A stretch of DNA of 64,000 nucleotides from Sabethes cyaneus. Taxonomy: Eukaryota; Arthropoda; Insecta; Diptera; Culicidae. A program made the position numbers and the translations under genes. Where the stretch lies: the NCBI RefSeq assembly GCF_943734655.1, contig NC_071354.1, positions 173,572,411-173,636,410 on the forward strand, read 5' to 3'. Shown piece after piece: positions 10,430-20,960 of the stretch. Position 1 is the first letter of the stretch; the number at the start of each line of letters is the position of its first letter. The notes under the pieces were generated by a model, which saw only the letters and a program-made list of their open reading frames with translations, made no database searches and was not told where the DNA came from.

Positions 10430-11800
10430 GGTGCGGAGTCGTGTGGTTTTCAGTTCCTAGCCTCACAACTGTAGTTTTAAGCAACCATTGAACGACAGAG
10501 ATGGACATACCAGAGCTGCGGCAACACACACGAGCTGGGTACAGCTTTCATAGTGATGGGCGAGATGCGGAAACATTTGGGATGGGAACTATCATTAAAA
10601 ATCATTACTGATCACTATCAGTAGTTTCCAGTACGTTACTGATAACAATCAGTAAATATCAGTAATTTTACCCATCACGGCATTGAAGCAAAACAAACGA
10701 AATTGTTATACTTCGTTATAACTTCGTTATGCATTGTAAGTTTACTCTATAATTTACCAGGCGGACTTGATGGTGACTCGCGCAGCTGCGGACTAAATTT
10801 TTATCATCCTGCAGATCTTGCAGTCGGGAGTACAACGTGCTCGCGCATCACATCTTTATTGATTTCAAAGCAACATACGATACAGTCGATCGAGACCACC
10901 TATGGCACAAAATGCCGGAACACCGTTGACCGTTTTCTAGATGAACTGACGTAACTGATCTTAGCTACATTGTATCGAGCGATGTGTTTCGTGCAGATCT
11001 CGGGGACACACTCGAGTTCCTTCGAAATGTAGTGAGGGTTGAGACAAGGTGACGGTTTATCCTGCAAGCTATTCAACATCATTCTTGAGGGGGTGATCCG
11101 ACAAACGGGCATCGAAACGAGAGGCACGATTTTCACTAAGGGTAGCTAACTCCTAGCCTTTGCAGATGACTTTGATATCATACCTAGAAACCTTGCGACG
11201 GCGGAGGCAATCTAGGACAGACTGAAAGCGGATTAAGGTCTAGGAGAATTGGGTTAAAAATAAATGCGTCCAAAACCAAATACATGAAAGGAAGGAAACC
11301 AACCGTTAACGGCGAAGAACTAGAAGTGTTAGATGAGATCGTGTATTTGGGATTGCTGAAGAGCGCGGACAACAACACTAGTAAGGAGATCCTTATTAGG
11401 CCAATAGTTCTTTATAGACTTGAAGCCGTGACGCTGCTCACCGAGAATTTACGCGCCCTTGTCGTGTTCGAGCGGAAGGTACTGTGGACGATATTTGGCG
11501 GAGTACAAACTGAAAGCAGAGATTGGCGAAGGCATAGGCATCACGATCCACTGCACTAATTAGAGAGATTTTCATCGTACATCTGGCAAAAGTCGGTAGG
11601 CTAAGGAGGCGTGGACTCGTCGTAAGGATGTCGGACGGCGTACGATGAAAACAGTTCTCTTCAACAACCCCACGGGCACCAAGAACAGGGAGCTCAACGT
11701 GCTAGGTTGAAGCTGATTTGCGACTTCTTAGATGACTGGGAAGTGGGCGATGAGTAGCCCAAGATCCACTTGAATGGAGACGACATATTGTGTCATTCTC
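10430..11800 (+). pseudogene. RTE-clade LINE fragment with internal deletion (GAA-tail family)
   Basis: An endonuclease-domain scrap (SWVQL then a shifted ELGTAFIVMGEM, near 10,530-10,570) precedes a small unrelated insertion of about 150 bp. The RT region resumes near 10,745. Recognisable pieces are HHIFIDFKATYDTVDRDHLW (near 10,845), RLRQGDGLSC-like residues (near 11,035), FADDFDII (near 11,158) and GRKPTVNGEELEVLDEIVYLG (11,292-11,350). Then come RPIVLYRLEAVTLLTENLRAL and VFERKVLWTIFGGVQTES to 11,520. Many stops and indels are present, and the fragment fades out near 11,800. Confidence 0.85.
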
Positions 11801-12099
11801 GCTTATCGTACGCAACTACCGACCAACAAGTTTAATCTTACTAATCGTAACTGTTGGCACTGTTTCCTTAGCAAAACGCAACGATTCGATGGGTTCAGCT
11901 TTAGCTGCAAGATTTTAATTATTTATTAACCCTGTTTGGTATAATCACTTTTCAACTTACAAACTTTCAGTACAATCTACACCGACGAGATTCTTCCCTA
12001 TACGTTGAGCACTTTTAGGTTATCCAACTACAATTTTGTAAGCTTTGTACATTAGCTTTCTAGGTAATCCGAATTTTACTTACTTTTAATTGTAAATAG

Positions 12100-13033
12100 T
12101 AGGGGAGTGTTGTCGTGGTTGGGCCACGTTTTGGCGTTCGCCCATAACTTTCGTTTCAAAAGGAATTTTGGAAATCTAAATACATCGTTGCAAAGGTCTA
12201 AGAATAAGGTATATTTCCGGAAAGTTTTGAACTGATTGCTTGAAAAATAAAAAAGTTACAGGCATTTACGTGAAGACAAAAAATGTTGTCATAGTCGGGC
12301 CATGTTGTGCAGGTTGGACCACCGCAAAAAATCTAAGACATACGTATTGGAATTCTATATAGAGACATAAAAAGAATGAATTCCGTAAACAACGACTCAT
12401 ATAGGTACAAATACCCTATTTTTAATTGCATTTTTGCAAAATTTTGGCGATCTTGTAAAATCCATATTGCTACAATCACCTTTTCCGAAGTGTACAACTC
12501 CAATGAAAAAACAACAAAAATCTAGGTTTTTATCGTTGCTTTATTTCATCACATTTTACGGGACTGACATTCTCTAGCGATTATTGCGCTTCTGCGCTTA
12601 AAATTATGGTGGCCCAACCATGACTACTCAAGTGGCCCAACCTTTACAAATAGCGCTTTTCTAGTATTTCACTTTAGCCTTCCTAAACACCTTGCTGGAG
12701 GGAATTATTCTATATTCTTCGTGTGCAGCACAACACACTTCATACATTTTCAAAATTTATCTCGATAATTGCATTTCATGAATCATTTCTTGAAGAAAAG
12801 TTCATTGCGCCTGCAAAACTTTTTTTGTCAGATTTAGTCACTGAATTCAGTACGGGTGTGTTGAATACACGATTGAAACTCACAATATTGTGAAAAGTTA
12901 GCTTTCATAGTAAGAAGTTTTACAACAGTTGTGTCATAGATATCATGAGTTACTAAAACTGTAAAATTGTGATGGCCCGACCATAACAGTGGCCCGACCA
13001 TAACAGTGGCCCGACGATAACGACAATACCCTA
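12100..13033. mobile_element. MITE-like DNA element with subterminal repeats
   Basis: The ends are inverted copies of TAGGG(G/T)A(G/T)TGTTGTCGT, at 12,100 and, on the other strand, at 13,033. Next to the right end, GTGGCCCGACCATAACA is repeated three times in tandem with small changes (12,970-13,020). Similar GGGCCA / GGCCCAACC motifs lie near the left end and at 12,605-12,645. Clustered subterminal motifs of this kind are usual transposase-binding arrays. No transposase was seen; it is presumably mobilised in trans. Confidence 0.65.
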
Positions 13034-13776
13034 ATTTTAGTTATTTTAGCAAACTATGTTTTTATCGAATTTGGAATAACAAATTCACTTTTAATTTCAA
13101 CTATAAATTTAAGTTTTAATTCACAAGAACGAGAGCGTGAAAGATTTTAACTGGCAAAGATTTCTTGTTTTTGTTTACAATTCGATCCGTCACTGTGACG
13201 CATGTCAAGACGCCCGGTGAAAAATAATTGCTCAGCGTGTAGTCTACACTGCCAAACATCTGGGGGCTATTCGCCGTCACATACCCCGGCCCGTGATCCG
13301 TTGCAATCTCCTTGCTCAGGATCACCATCCATCCTGACGTCGAACAAAATCAACTTAACTGCCGACCTTCGAGCAACTCCTCTTTTCGTACGCGCCTAAG
13401 TCTGCCGTACCCGATCATCTGGTCCCACAAGCACCTTTTCTATTCATGTTCCTTCTTCCTTCTTCATCTCCTGCCTTCCTGCCTGCCTGCCTTGTATATC
13501 GCCTTCGCCAATATACCGTCCAGCGGGAAACGATATCGCGCCTCGGCACTGTGAACTATTGCTTTATCTAGTTCATCGTTCTTTGCCAACTGTGCGGATG
13601 GATTATGCCGACGGTTCGGTTCAAGGACATCAGCCTTTCGCCTTGCCACCTTCGTAACCTGACGAGTGTAGCCCTTTTCTTGGTTCAAATCAAGCTCAAG
13701 TGAATGATTCTGATACCGGCTGTACGCAGCCGTAGATACTCCAGCCGAGTCTACACTTGGCAGCAATTGGTTGGTC
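13034..13776. other. Unassigned DNA beside a BEL/Pao remnant
   Basis: There is no recognised gene. A short CCTG/CCTTC simple repeat lies at about 13,445-13,495. A 100-codon minus-strand frame (13,464-13,766) sits directly downstream of the BEL/Pao protease in minus orientation. It could be part of the same element, but no family motif is visible. Confidence 0.4.
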
Positions 13777-14286
13777 TCAACCTCCTTGCCGAATCTTTAA
13801 CGGAACCGTGAGTTTCAGGTTGTCAAGACCAATCAGTAGCTTTGGAGTAATATCTCCGTAATTGTCGATTGGCAAACCTCGCAAATGTGAGTGATTGTTT
13901 GCCAATTCGTGGTATCGCAATGACTGCATCGGCAAGTCAAAGCTGGCTACGGTCCGAACGTTGAACTGCGCATAGCGTTCGGTAGATCCACTACCCGAAA
14001 TCTCCATTCGTATTCGTTTGGAGTTCGGTTCATTCCGAGTAACATTTCCAGTCCACTGTAAATTTAACGTTTCCACCGGTCCACTAATTCCCATTTCTAC
14101 AGCAACTGCTTCATCCAGCAGTGTTACTTGTGAACCTTCATCCACAAACGCATACACTTCAACCTGACACCGTTCCCCGTACAAAGTTACTGGAAGAATC
14201 CGGAAAAGAGGAGCACCAGTAGTCTGCTGGTCAGTATGGCTCGTAGAGACTTCTCTGTTTACCGATGGTGTCGTCGCATGTAACAA
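13777..14286 (-). pseudogene. BEL/Pao-type retropepsin fragment
   Basis: A 169-codon frame contains LFRILPVTLYGERCQVEVYAF-like residues, then VDEGSQVTLLDEAVAVEMGI near the catalytic region, and later PKLLIGLDNLKL. This is the layout of the aspartic-protease domain found after gag in BEL/Pao retrotransposons, where D-S/E-G-S carries the catalytic Asp. The flanking gag and RT were not found, so it is an isolated remnant. A TAAG-tailed RTE fragment starts about 10 bp beyond its upstream end. Confidence 0.75.
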
Positions 14287-14296
14287 TTTGTGGTGA

Positions 14297-14762
14297 CGTA
14301 GACGGGTAGTCGACGAATTTGTCTACCTTGGCTCACTGGTAACGGCGAACAATGATTCCAGCCGTGAGATTCGGAGACGTATTATCAGCGGAAGTCGTGC
14401 TTACTATGGGCTTCACAAGCAATTGCGGTCGAGCAGACTAAGTCCCCGTACAAATGCATCCTTATTAGACCGGTTGTTCTCTACGGGCATGTAACATGGA
14501 CAATCCTCGAGGAGGACCGCGAGTGCTAAGAACGCTTCGGCGGCGTACAGGAGAACGGAGTATGGAGGCGGAGGTGGAACCATGAACTCGCACAGCTCTA
14601 TGGCGAACCCAGTATCCAGAAGGTGGCTAAAGATAGACGGATACAATGGGCTGGGCATGGATAGGAACAAGACGACCAGCGGTGGCCCTGAACCGAGTTA
14701 CAAGGAGAAACTTTGTTCAACAGGCTTTGTCTTAGGACGGCAAGCCACCCAAGTAAGTAAGT
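14297..14762 (+). pseudogene. RTE-clade LINE 3' fragment (TAAG-tail family)
   Basis: Translation near 14,310-14,345 gives DEFVYLGSLVTANNDSS, then REIRRRIISGSRAYYGLHKQ, then ILIRPVVLYGHVTWT near 14,455-14,500. These are the post-RT blocks of RTE elements. Frames are lost after 14,525. The copy ends in TAAG-type repeats at about 14,751-14,762. It is 5'-truncated, as is usual for LINE insertions. Confidence 0.85.
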
Positions 14763-14836
14763 TGAACGAAGTGTTATATTATTTAAACTAATCTTTTTGG
14801 TACTAATCTTCTTTCAGAGAGCGAAATAGGGTGCTA

Positions 14837-15370
14837 TACCCGAGCAAGAGCGAAGAGCAAAATAATATCAAAATGTGTTATTGGAAATCGAATAACTCAT
14901 ATCAAAATTTGGTCTTATTTTGGCTGACACAGTTGGTAAAATAACAAAAAATAATATCAAAATTTTACTCCTATAAAGCCAAAAGAATAACTGCTTGTGT
15001 TATTTGAATAACAGAGCAATAACATGACTGTATTCAGAGTTTATAATAATATATTTTAGTATTATTAAGGTATTGAATAACAAATGCAGTAGTATATGAG
15101 ATATTAAAAAATCATTTTATAAAATATTTATAATCTAAAATCTCTTTAATTAATAAAAATGATTATATCGAATGTCATTTTAAGGCCAAAATGAGATATG
15201 ATAACAAAATCAGTTATTAAACGCATCTTACAACCACTGTTTTAAATATCTACTCAATAACTAAATGTGTTATCAATGAATCTCCAAATCTATTTAATAT
15301 CAAAATATACCATTATAACACAGTTTGATATTGTTTTTATATTATTTTGCTCTTCGCTCCTGCTCGGGTA
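14837..15370. mobile_element. AT-rich TA-target MITE
   Basis: The ends are inverted repeats of about 35 bp that begin TACCCGAGCA(A/G)GAGCGAAGAG, running into an AT-rich interior. TA dinucleotides at 14,835-14,836 and 15,371-15,372 could be the target duplication. At about 534 bp, without coding potential, it fits a Tc1/mariner-type or related MITE. The superfamily assignment is inference. Confidence 0.75.
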
Positions 15371-15372
15371 TA

Positions 15373-16629
15373 CTTGGCCTATTGCAGCCTTGCTTCTGGT
15401 CTAAATGCCATTAGTTCACCCCCTGGGATATCACTAAACCTTTTTTAGCAAAAATGTAGATAAGTCCCCTGTAGATAGACCCCTTGATTTCAAGGAGTTT
15501 AATGGACTCAGCTATTATTTCTGGTTCCAGTTGATTCCTCTGCGGAAGATACTACGTAGTTTACCTGCCCGTTGACAATAAAAATGGTTGATTCAAGTAA
15601 TCGACATTTTCCACGATTCTTTCAAGAATTGGTTGCATTAGTGTGCAATAACTAATGTTTTAAGAACGTGAAACTATTCAGACCCAGAGTAGAGGGTCCA
15701 GAAACCTTTAGAAAGGGGTATGCTCGAGATAGCAGCTATCCGACAATCACGTAAAAATCATATGGATATACCCCTATGTTAAGGTATACTACGATACGGG
15801 CCGAGGCCTAACGTCAAGGCCTTGTTTCTTAGTCCCTCGTCCGACTTTGAAATGAATTACACAAAAACCGTCAGCCCTGCCATGCCAGAAAAAACGGAGC
15901 AGGGATGGAAAAAAAATCGCTTCGAGTTATCAAGATCGTAGGAGCCATGAGATTCAGATTCATTGCATCACTACTTTTAAGCGACAAATAGTTTGTCGCG
16001 ATCTGTACAGATTATGATAAACCTCATGTCAGATCATGTTCATGGCATGATTGCGTTGAGAAATAAAACAGATTCAGATGATTGGTTGTGTGCAGCATAT
16101 GAATCTCAATACAAACAACATGAGTAAACTTTTTTCTCGTAGCTAGGTGAGATGTAACACTGTGAACGACTGCTGAGACTGTTTAGAGACCAAAATCTTG
16201 TGATCAATGCTAAAGATTCATTGTTTGTCATGTACTGTACGGATCGTGATCTGTGCGTGTAGCGATAACTCACAGATTTGATCAAAATCACTCTTCAATT
16301 TTCTTCGATTATCTTGACTTCATCAAGTGGGAAAGTGACAAAAACCTTGAAAATAGTTTGCAATGGCCTAAGAAAACTATGGTAGGTCAAATAGAATTAA
16401 AAAAAATGCAACAAGGCAGACTTTATTTTAAGTTGAGTTTATTAGTAAAGGCAATTATTGCTTTTACACGAATTTATATGTATGTGCATTCGGACAATCG
16501 CCCTATTTGCTGATATGTTATTAATGGTCTCTGCCTTATAACTAAGAAATGGTTTGTTGAAAATAAGTAATTTAGGTTTCATCAGAATCGTTAATAATAT
16601 GATCGTTAATCTAAACTTCTTTAATCGCT
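15373..16629. other. Unassigned DNA between a MITE and the viral insertion
   Basis: I see no gene, RNA or clear transposon end in this 1.25 kb. Short open frames lack features. Nothing resembling a second rhabdovirus gene is visible next to the nucleoprotein insertion, although the phosphoprotein gene would follow on this side in a virus genome. Confidence 0.5.
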
Positions 16630-18012
16630 TCATTCTCGTAACTTGGATTGAGCAAGCTCGTAGAGTTCTTTTCCGATTGTTCCATGCCGACAACTTCTAT
16701 TCTCCAGCCACCGAGTATAAACGCTGTGCTTGATAAAGTATGGTAAATTGGCGCAATATAAGCCATAATGCCGAGATATATATTCCCGCCACTCAACAGC
16801 ATTTTGACTTTTTGGGACAGCCTGGGAATCCGACTCTTTCATATCCTTCTCAAGTTCATCGGCAGGCCCGGTGCACAGCACATAAGACAGAACCAACACG
16901 TTGTTAAGGATAACATTCATTTCAGGACGACCTGCCATCTTTGCGTTCATGGACCGGTCGAAACCTGCTGAAACACCAATTGAGTGAAAAAAGAAATGTA
17001 ATGCTGCATTTGCGCCTGCCGAATATGGCGACCTATTAGACAAGTGCATTTCCATGAAATACATAGCATATGATCTCGGCTGATCCATCTCCTGATCCTC
17101 TCTAACTACTGCAGCAAATTGTTTGGCACAGTTTGGGAGCCAGATCCATTCCGCTAACTCCACAGAACTCAATCCCAATAAAGCCAATATATCTTTTGAG
17201 GCAGTATAAACCGTACAATCTTTCAACCGAGACGGTATTGTACCAATTCTGGCCACAGAATAGTCATGTGTAGGAAATTCATTCAAAAACATGTCAATGC
17301 AAGCTATAATATTTACATATGGAGCATACGACAACCATTCTAGGTCTGACAAGCATCCGGCTTCAATGTTTATATCAATCCCTGGAGTCCTTTTCAAGGC
17401 AGCTCTCATTCGACTCATCATCTGCTGCTTTTCTCCAGGACCCTTTATTTGGGCCAATCTATAAACGCAACAGATGGCAATAACAAAACGAATTCGGTCA
17501 TTCTCTCCCAACGGTGGACCCTCAATCAGTGGAGGCAAACTTTCCGTTGCTTTAAAATCCATAATATTAGCCAATGTTATAGCTTTTCCTCGGTTTCCAA
17601 TCACTCGACCGAAGGATTCCCAATCCTCGTTCAAAGTTGCTGGTTTTCTTACGAAAGTACCATACAGAAAGGCAACCGCAATCTTGACGTCCAGAGTTCC
17701 CCGGTTAAATTGATCTCGCACCGTTGACTCTATGTTGTTTATATTGTTTTCTGTGTTAGACACTATTGCAACCGGAGGCTTTAGACCCGGATTATTATCG
17801 AACCAAGTTTTCGGATACTGTACAGGGCGTTCAACTGCGATAAAATCTAGCAGCTTAACTGGCTCTAGCCGGTCTGCATGAACACGATACAAAGGAGGCA
17901 TTGCTCTCTGCTGTTGATGCGGCGACAGGTAGTAATCAATTCGATTCAAGCAATTCTGACCAGTCAAGTTTTCAATAGTTAACACAATATTATCGGAAGG
18001 AACGTTGCGCAC
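16630..18012 (-). CDS. Endogenous rhabdovirus nucleoprotein-like frame (viral insertion)
   Basis: A 460-codon open frame resembles rhabdovirus nucleoprotein, which coats viral RNA in the nucleocapsid. Visible family features are an arginine-rich central stretch with GTIPSRLKDC near residue 255 and SPYSAGANAA followed by HFFFHSIG near residue 340, the conserved SPYS block. The length is near that of whole nucleoproteins (about 420-460 aa). No stop or frameshift interrupts it. However, the first codon is GTG, an in-frame TAG lies four codons upstream (18,022-18,024), and the first in-frame ATG is codon 38, so the original start seems lost or is supplied by splicing. No other viral gene is seen nearby. 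It lies among transposons, and mosquito genomes carry many such insertions, some feeding piRNAs. Genus-level affinity is not determined. The family call rests on remembered motifs, not a search. Confidence 0.85.
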   Translation of the reverse strand: MRNVPSDNIVLTIENLTGQNCLNRIDYYLSPHQQQRAMPPLYRVHADRLEPVKLLDFIAVERPVQYPKTWFDNNPGLKPPVAIVSNTENNINNIESTVRDQFNRGTLDVKIAVAFLYGTFVRKPATLNEDWESFGRVIGNRGKAITLANIMDFKATESLPPLIEGPPLGENDRIRFVIAICCVYRLAQIKGPGEKQQMMSRMRAALKRTPGIDINIEAGCLSDLEWLSYAPYVNIIACIDMFLNEFPTHDYSVARIGTIPSRLKDCTVYTASKDILALLGLSSVELAEWIWLPNCAKQFAAVVREDQEMDQPRSYAMYFMEMHLSNRSPYSAGANAALHFFFHSIGVSAGFDRSMNAKMAGRPEMNVILNNVLVLSYVLCTGPADELEKDMKESDSQAVPKSQNAVEWREYISRHYGLYCANLPYFIKHSVYTRWLENRSCRHGTIGKELYELAQSKLRE

Positions 18013-18365
18013 TTTTGCAATCTAGTTTATTCTCAGGGTCCTTCTGTTTTGGGACGAAATTCTGTCGCTTTTTCTGAAATGGAGATAAACGAAATCGCAA
18101 TAAAAATATGGTGAAAAAAAAAACAATCGTCACAAACGTGGAAGCAACAAGTGATTTATATTTTGAAATTTATTATTTATTAAGGTATATAAATCAGTAG
18201 TATATATTTTAATGCTTGAGCTGTCTTCTATAGATTATTTTGATATGGAAATACAAAATATCTAATCGATGGCACTTTCAACATCAGTGACACTCGATTA
18301 AGCTTACAAAAATATCAACTTATGTTGCAAATCCCATATTTTGTATTTTTTCCAAAACCAGTAAG

Positions 18366-18701
18366 CAGGGCTGGTTTCGTTCACTTTGACTGAATTTTGA
18401 TTTGTAGAACTAGTTATCATTTTCATTTTTGCTGAATAAAGTTCTGCTGTATCTATTGTAGTTACGACGCTACAATGCTAGTACGTCATTAGTAACTAAA
18501 TGAACGTTCATTTAGTCACTAATAAGGTACTAGCATTGTAGCATCATAAATACAAAAGATACAGTAAAACTTTACTCAGCAAAATTGTAGATAATAACTG
18601 GTTCTACAAATGTCCCATATATAACTTTGTCAAATTTTGCTCTGCTGAGACGGTACAGTCAAATGAATCAAAATTGAGTCAAAGTGAACAACCCAGCCCT
18701 G
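18366..18701. mobile_element. hAT-type palindromic MITE with 8-bp target duplication
   Basis: This 336-bp element starts CAGGGCTGG and ends with its complement. It is flanked by CCAGTAAG (18,358-18,365) and CCGGTAAG (18,702-18,709), an 8-bp duplication with one mismatch. Inverted homology runs through most of the element, and at the centre (about 18,468-18,546) the two halves pair almost perfectly around AACGTT. CAGGG ends and 8-bp duplications are typical of hAT elements. It lies 354 bp upstream of the viral nucleoprotein frame. Confidence 0.85.
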
Positions 18702-18892
18702 CCGGTAAGGAATATCCGTTATCTTATTTTGGATCTTTTGAGGATTGCAATAAGTCCATTATAGGAATTCTAGTGTATTTTGCATGGAAAGGGTCCACTA
18801 ATGGTGTCATTGTTTCGCGTCGTTTGCTGCATAATGAACCCTCACTTGTTGACAACGTCGAAATTAAGGATTTGATAATCGAATGCAGCTAA
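18702..18892 (+). other. Orphan open frame, possible coding relic
   Basis: Directly after the hAT MITE the plus strand stays open for about 63 codons to a TAA at 18,892, giving GKEYPLSYFGSF, then YFAWKGSTNGVIVSRRLL, then EIKDLIIECS. The amino-acid mix looks protein-like, but there is no start of its own: the upstream Met-like codon falls inside the MITE. It might be the last exon or a relic of a gene cut by the MITE. I do not recognise the family. Confidence 0.2.
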
Positions 18893-19463
18893 AATTTTAT
18901 AAATTAAAATGTGTGTAACATTTATTTTTTCATGTTTCACTTTACATGCCCTCAGAAGTTAGAAGTGTTGTACCCGATTTTATGTATTTCTCGTAACGAA
19001 TATCTAAAAAAATATCTAAAGTAAAAAAAGCCAGAGGGGTTGTGTACATGACACGACCGCATATATAGGTGACGCAGGACTACGTCTCTTTGTAGTGATA
19101 GTAGCTTGTATCGATGCTTGTAATCATTCGATTCTTCATGCATACATGCTAAATGCAACATATATACTTGCTACATGCGTTGTATGTAACATTTATCAAA
19201 GTAGTAACATTGCATACGTTCAATCCTCAAAAAATTTCAGTTATTTCTATGTGCATTTGGGCACAATTTAACAAAATCAAGAACACAAACTGTTGCTTTC
19301 CTGTTACCTTACAGAAATTAAAGATTGGTGGTTCTCCACGTTGAAGGGATTTTACCAATTCAATTCTATTTTATCAGCAGCACATCTTTTCACTACACTT
19401 CTAATGAAACGGCAAGCATGCGTATGAAACACTGTACTATATGAAACAGAATCATATTATAAC
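18893..19463. other. No gene seen
   Basis: AT-rich sequence with only short frames. It ends in TTATAAC, the 7-bp duplication that borders the next element. Confidence 0.5.
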
Positions 19464-20581
19464 CACAGATAACAGACATCCAAGCTAGAACAAAAAGCTT
19501 CGCAAACCGTGTGTAAAATGACTCTAGCGACATCTAACTGCTTATTGCCACTTGCATTCTCTTAAGTGATTGAAGCGCCCGCTTGCGATACCTGCAGCTG
19601 GTGTTGGGCAGAGCTGCCAGATATCCCGCTTTTTTCAGCTTACCACATATTGTACACATATATTATAAATACGGCATGGTTAAAAGATATGTTTATATTA
19701 GAAATCAATATAATTCCAAATAGATGAAACAGAATGCACAAAATCATTGTTTCCGTGATTCGGCGTTAAAATTCGATAAAGAATAATTCTTTCAAAAAAT
19801 ATCTGGCAGCTCTGCAAAGTGTTGCTGATATTTTGAGGTTTGTTCATGACAAAAAAGGAAGGAAATATTTTTTCCTTTTGTTTATCTTCCCGTTTAAGAT
19901 TTCGTGCAAGTGCGAGCAGGCTCTTCCGCGAAACTAAAAAAGGATGTTCAATTCTTTTCGCACTCACACGAAATCTCATTGTGGATTGGCAATGCGTGCG
20001 TGATGTCAAAAGTAAAATATTTCCTTCTGTTTTTTTTTCTCGCTAAAAAGCTAAACATCGATGATTCGCGGTTTTGCTGATATTGTTCAGGCGTGAGAAA
20101 AAAAGAGGGAAGTATATTTTTGATTTTTTCGTTACTCACACGTTGACAGTTCGTTACGAGGTTTCCTGTAAGTGCGAGCAGCCACGAAATCTCTTTTACT
20201 GCTTTCAACGCGAATTCGTGACTACAAAAGTGAATGAAATTTTCAAGCCTGTTCGCACTTACACGAAAACCCATGCCGAATTGTCAAAACTTGTGGGAAA
20301 ACAATAGCAAAAATACTTCCTTCTCTTTTTTTCTTACAAAAACCAAACAAATATCCTGTATGAGCGAGCGGGTGTCGATTTCTTTTAATATACACTAGAG
20401 CCCCCAGCTATATAGGATTTTGTGTTAGTGTGAGCAGGCTTCAAATTGCTTTTGCGCTCATGTCTTCGAATGAACATTTTAGGTGATCGCAGTGCCACCA
20501 TACTGCTTATTGCCACTTGCGAAAAACCGTTGCAAGTTTTTACACACGGTCCAAGCCTAGCTTGGATGTCTGTTATCTGTG
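19464..20581 (+). mobile_element. 1,118-bp DNA transposon copy 1, 7-bp target duplication
   Basis: Terminal inverted repeats begin CACAGATAACAGACATCCAA and continue for about 25 bp. The flanks carry TTATAAC at 19,457-19,463 and 20,582-20,588. Inside, a motif like AAGTGCGAGCAGGCT next to CGAAA recurs in both orientations (near 19,905, 19,960, 20,167, 20,250 and 20,425). Short frames of up to 108 codons match no transposase, so the copy is non-autonomous. A same-length copy in reverse lies at 25,740-26,857. CA-beginning ends and 7-8-bp duplications are reminiscent of P-type elements, but that is only a guess. Confidence 0.87.
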
Positions 20582-20599
20582 TTATAACCGAACACTAGC

Positions 20600-20960
20600 T
20601 GTCGCACATTTTTCCAACACAGATATCAAATTCGTCTACGTTTAATCATCTCGCAGTAAAGAATTTGCGAACTGTTGAGACAACGAACTTGTGTCATTTT
20701 TTCTGGCACACTTCCCTAACACAGACATCAAATTGGACAAGGTTTAATCGCGTTCGTAAGAAATCTGTAGGTACGAGGGGGCTTTGTCACTCTTTCTGGC
20801 GTACTTCACAAGCAAGGACATCAAAATGGTCTAGGTTTAATCGCGGTGTTAAGAAATCTTGTTGAAATGAGGAAACTTTGTCACTTGTTTTGGCTTACTT
20901 CCCAAGCACAGATATCAAATTGGTATAGGTTTGGATCATCGTAAAAAATCTTCCAACCAA
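20600..20960. repeat. Tandem array of about 95-100-bp units (four copies)
   Basis: The anchor CACAGATATCAAATTGG or a close variant occurs near 20,618, 20,720, 20,813 and 20,907, at spacings of 102, 93 and 94 bp. Each is followed by GGTTTAATCG-like sequence and a GTCACTCTTTCTGGC-like block. Two more units lie at 40,260-40,500, so this is a dispersed satellite-like family. Confidence 0.75.

Noticed and set aside
19698..20307. Frames of 68-108 codons with identical twins at 26.0-26.6 kb
   Set aside because: Identity is explained by two copies of one non-coding transposon; no transposase motif is present.
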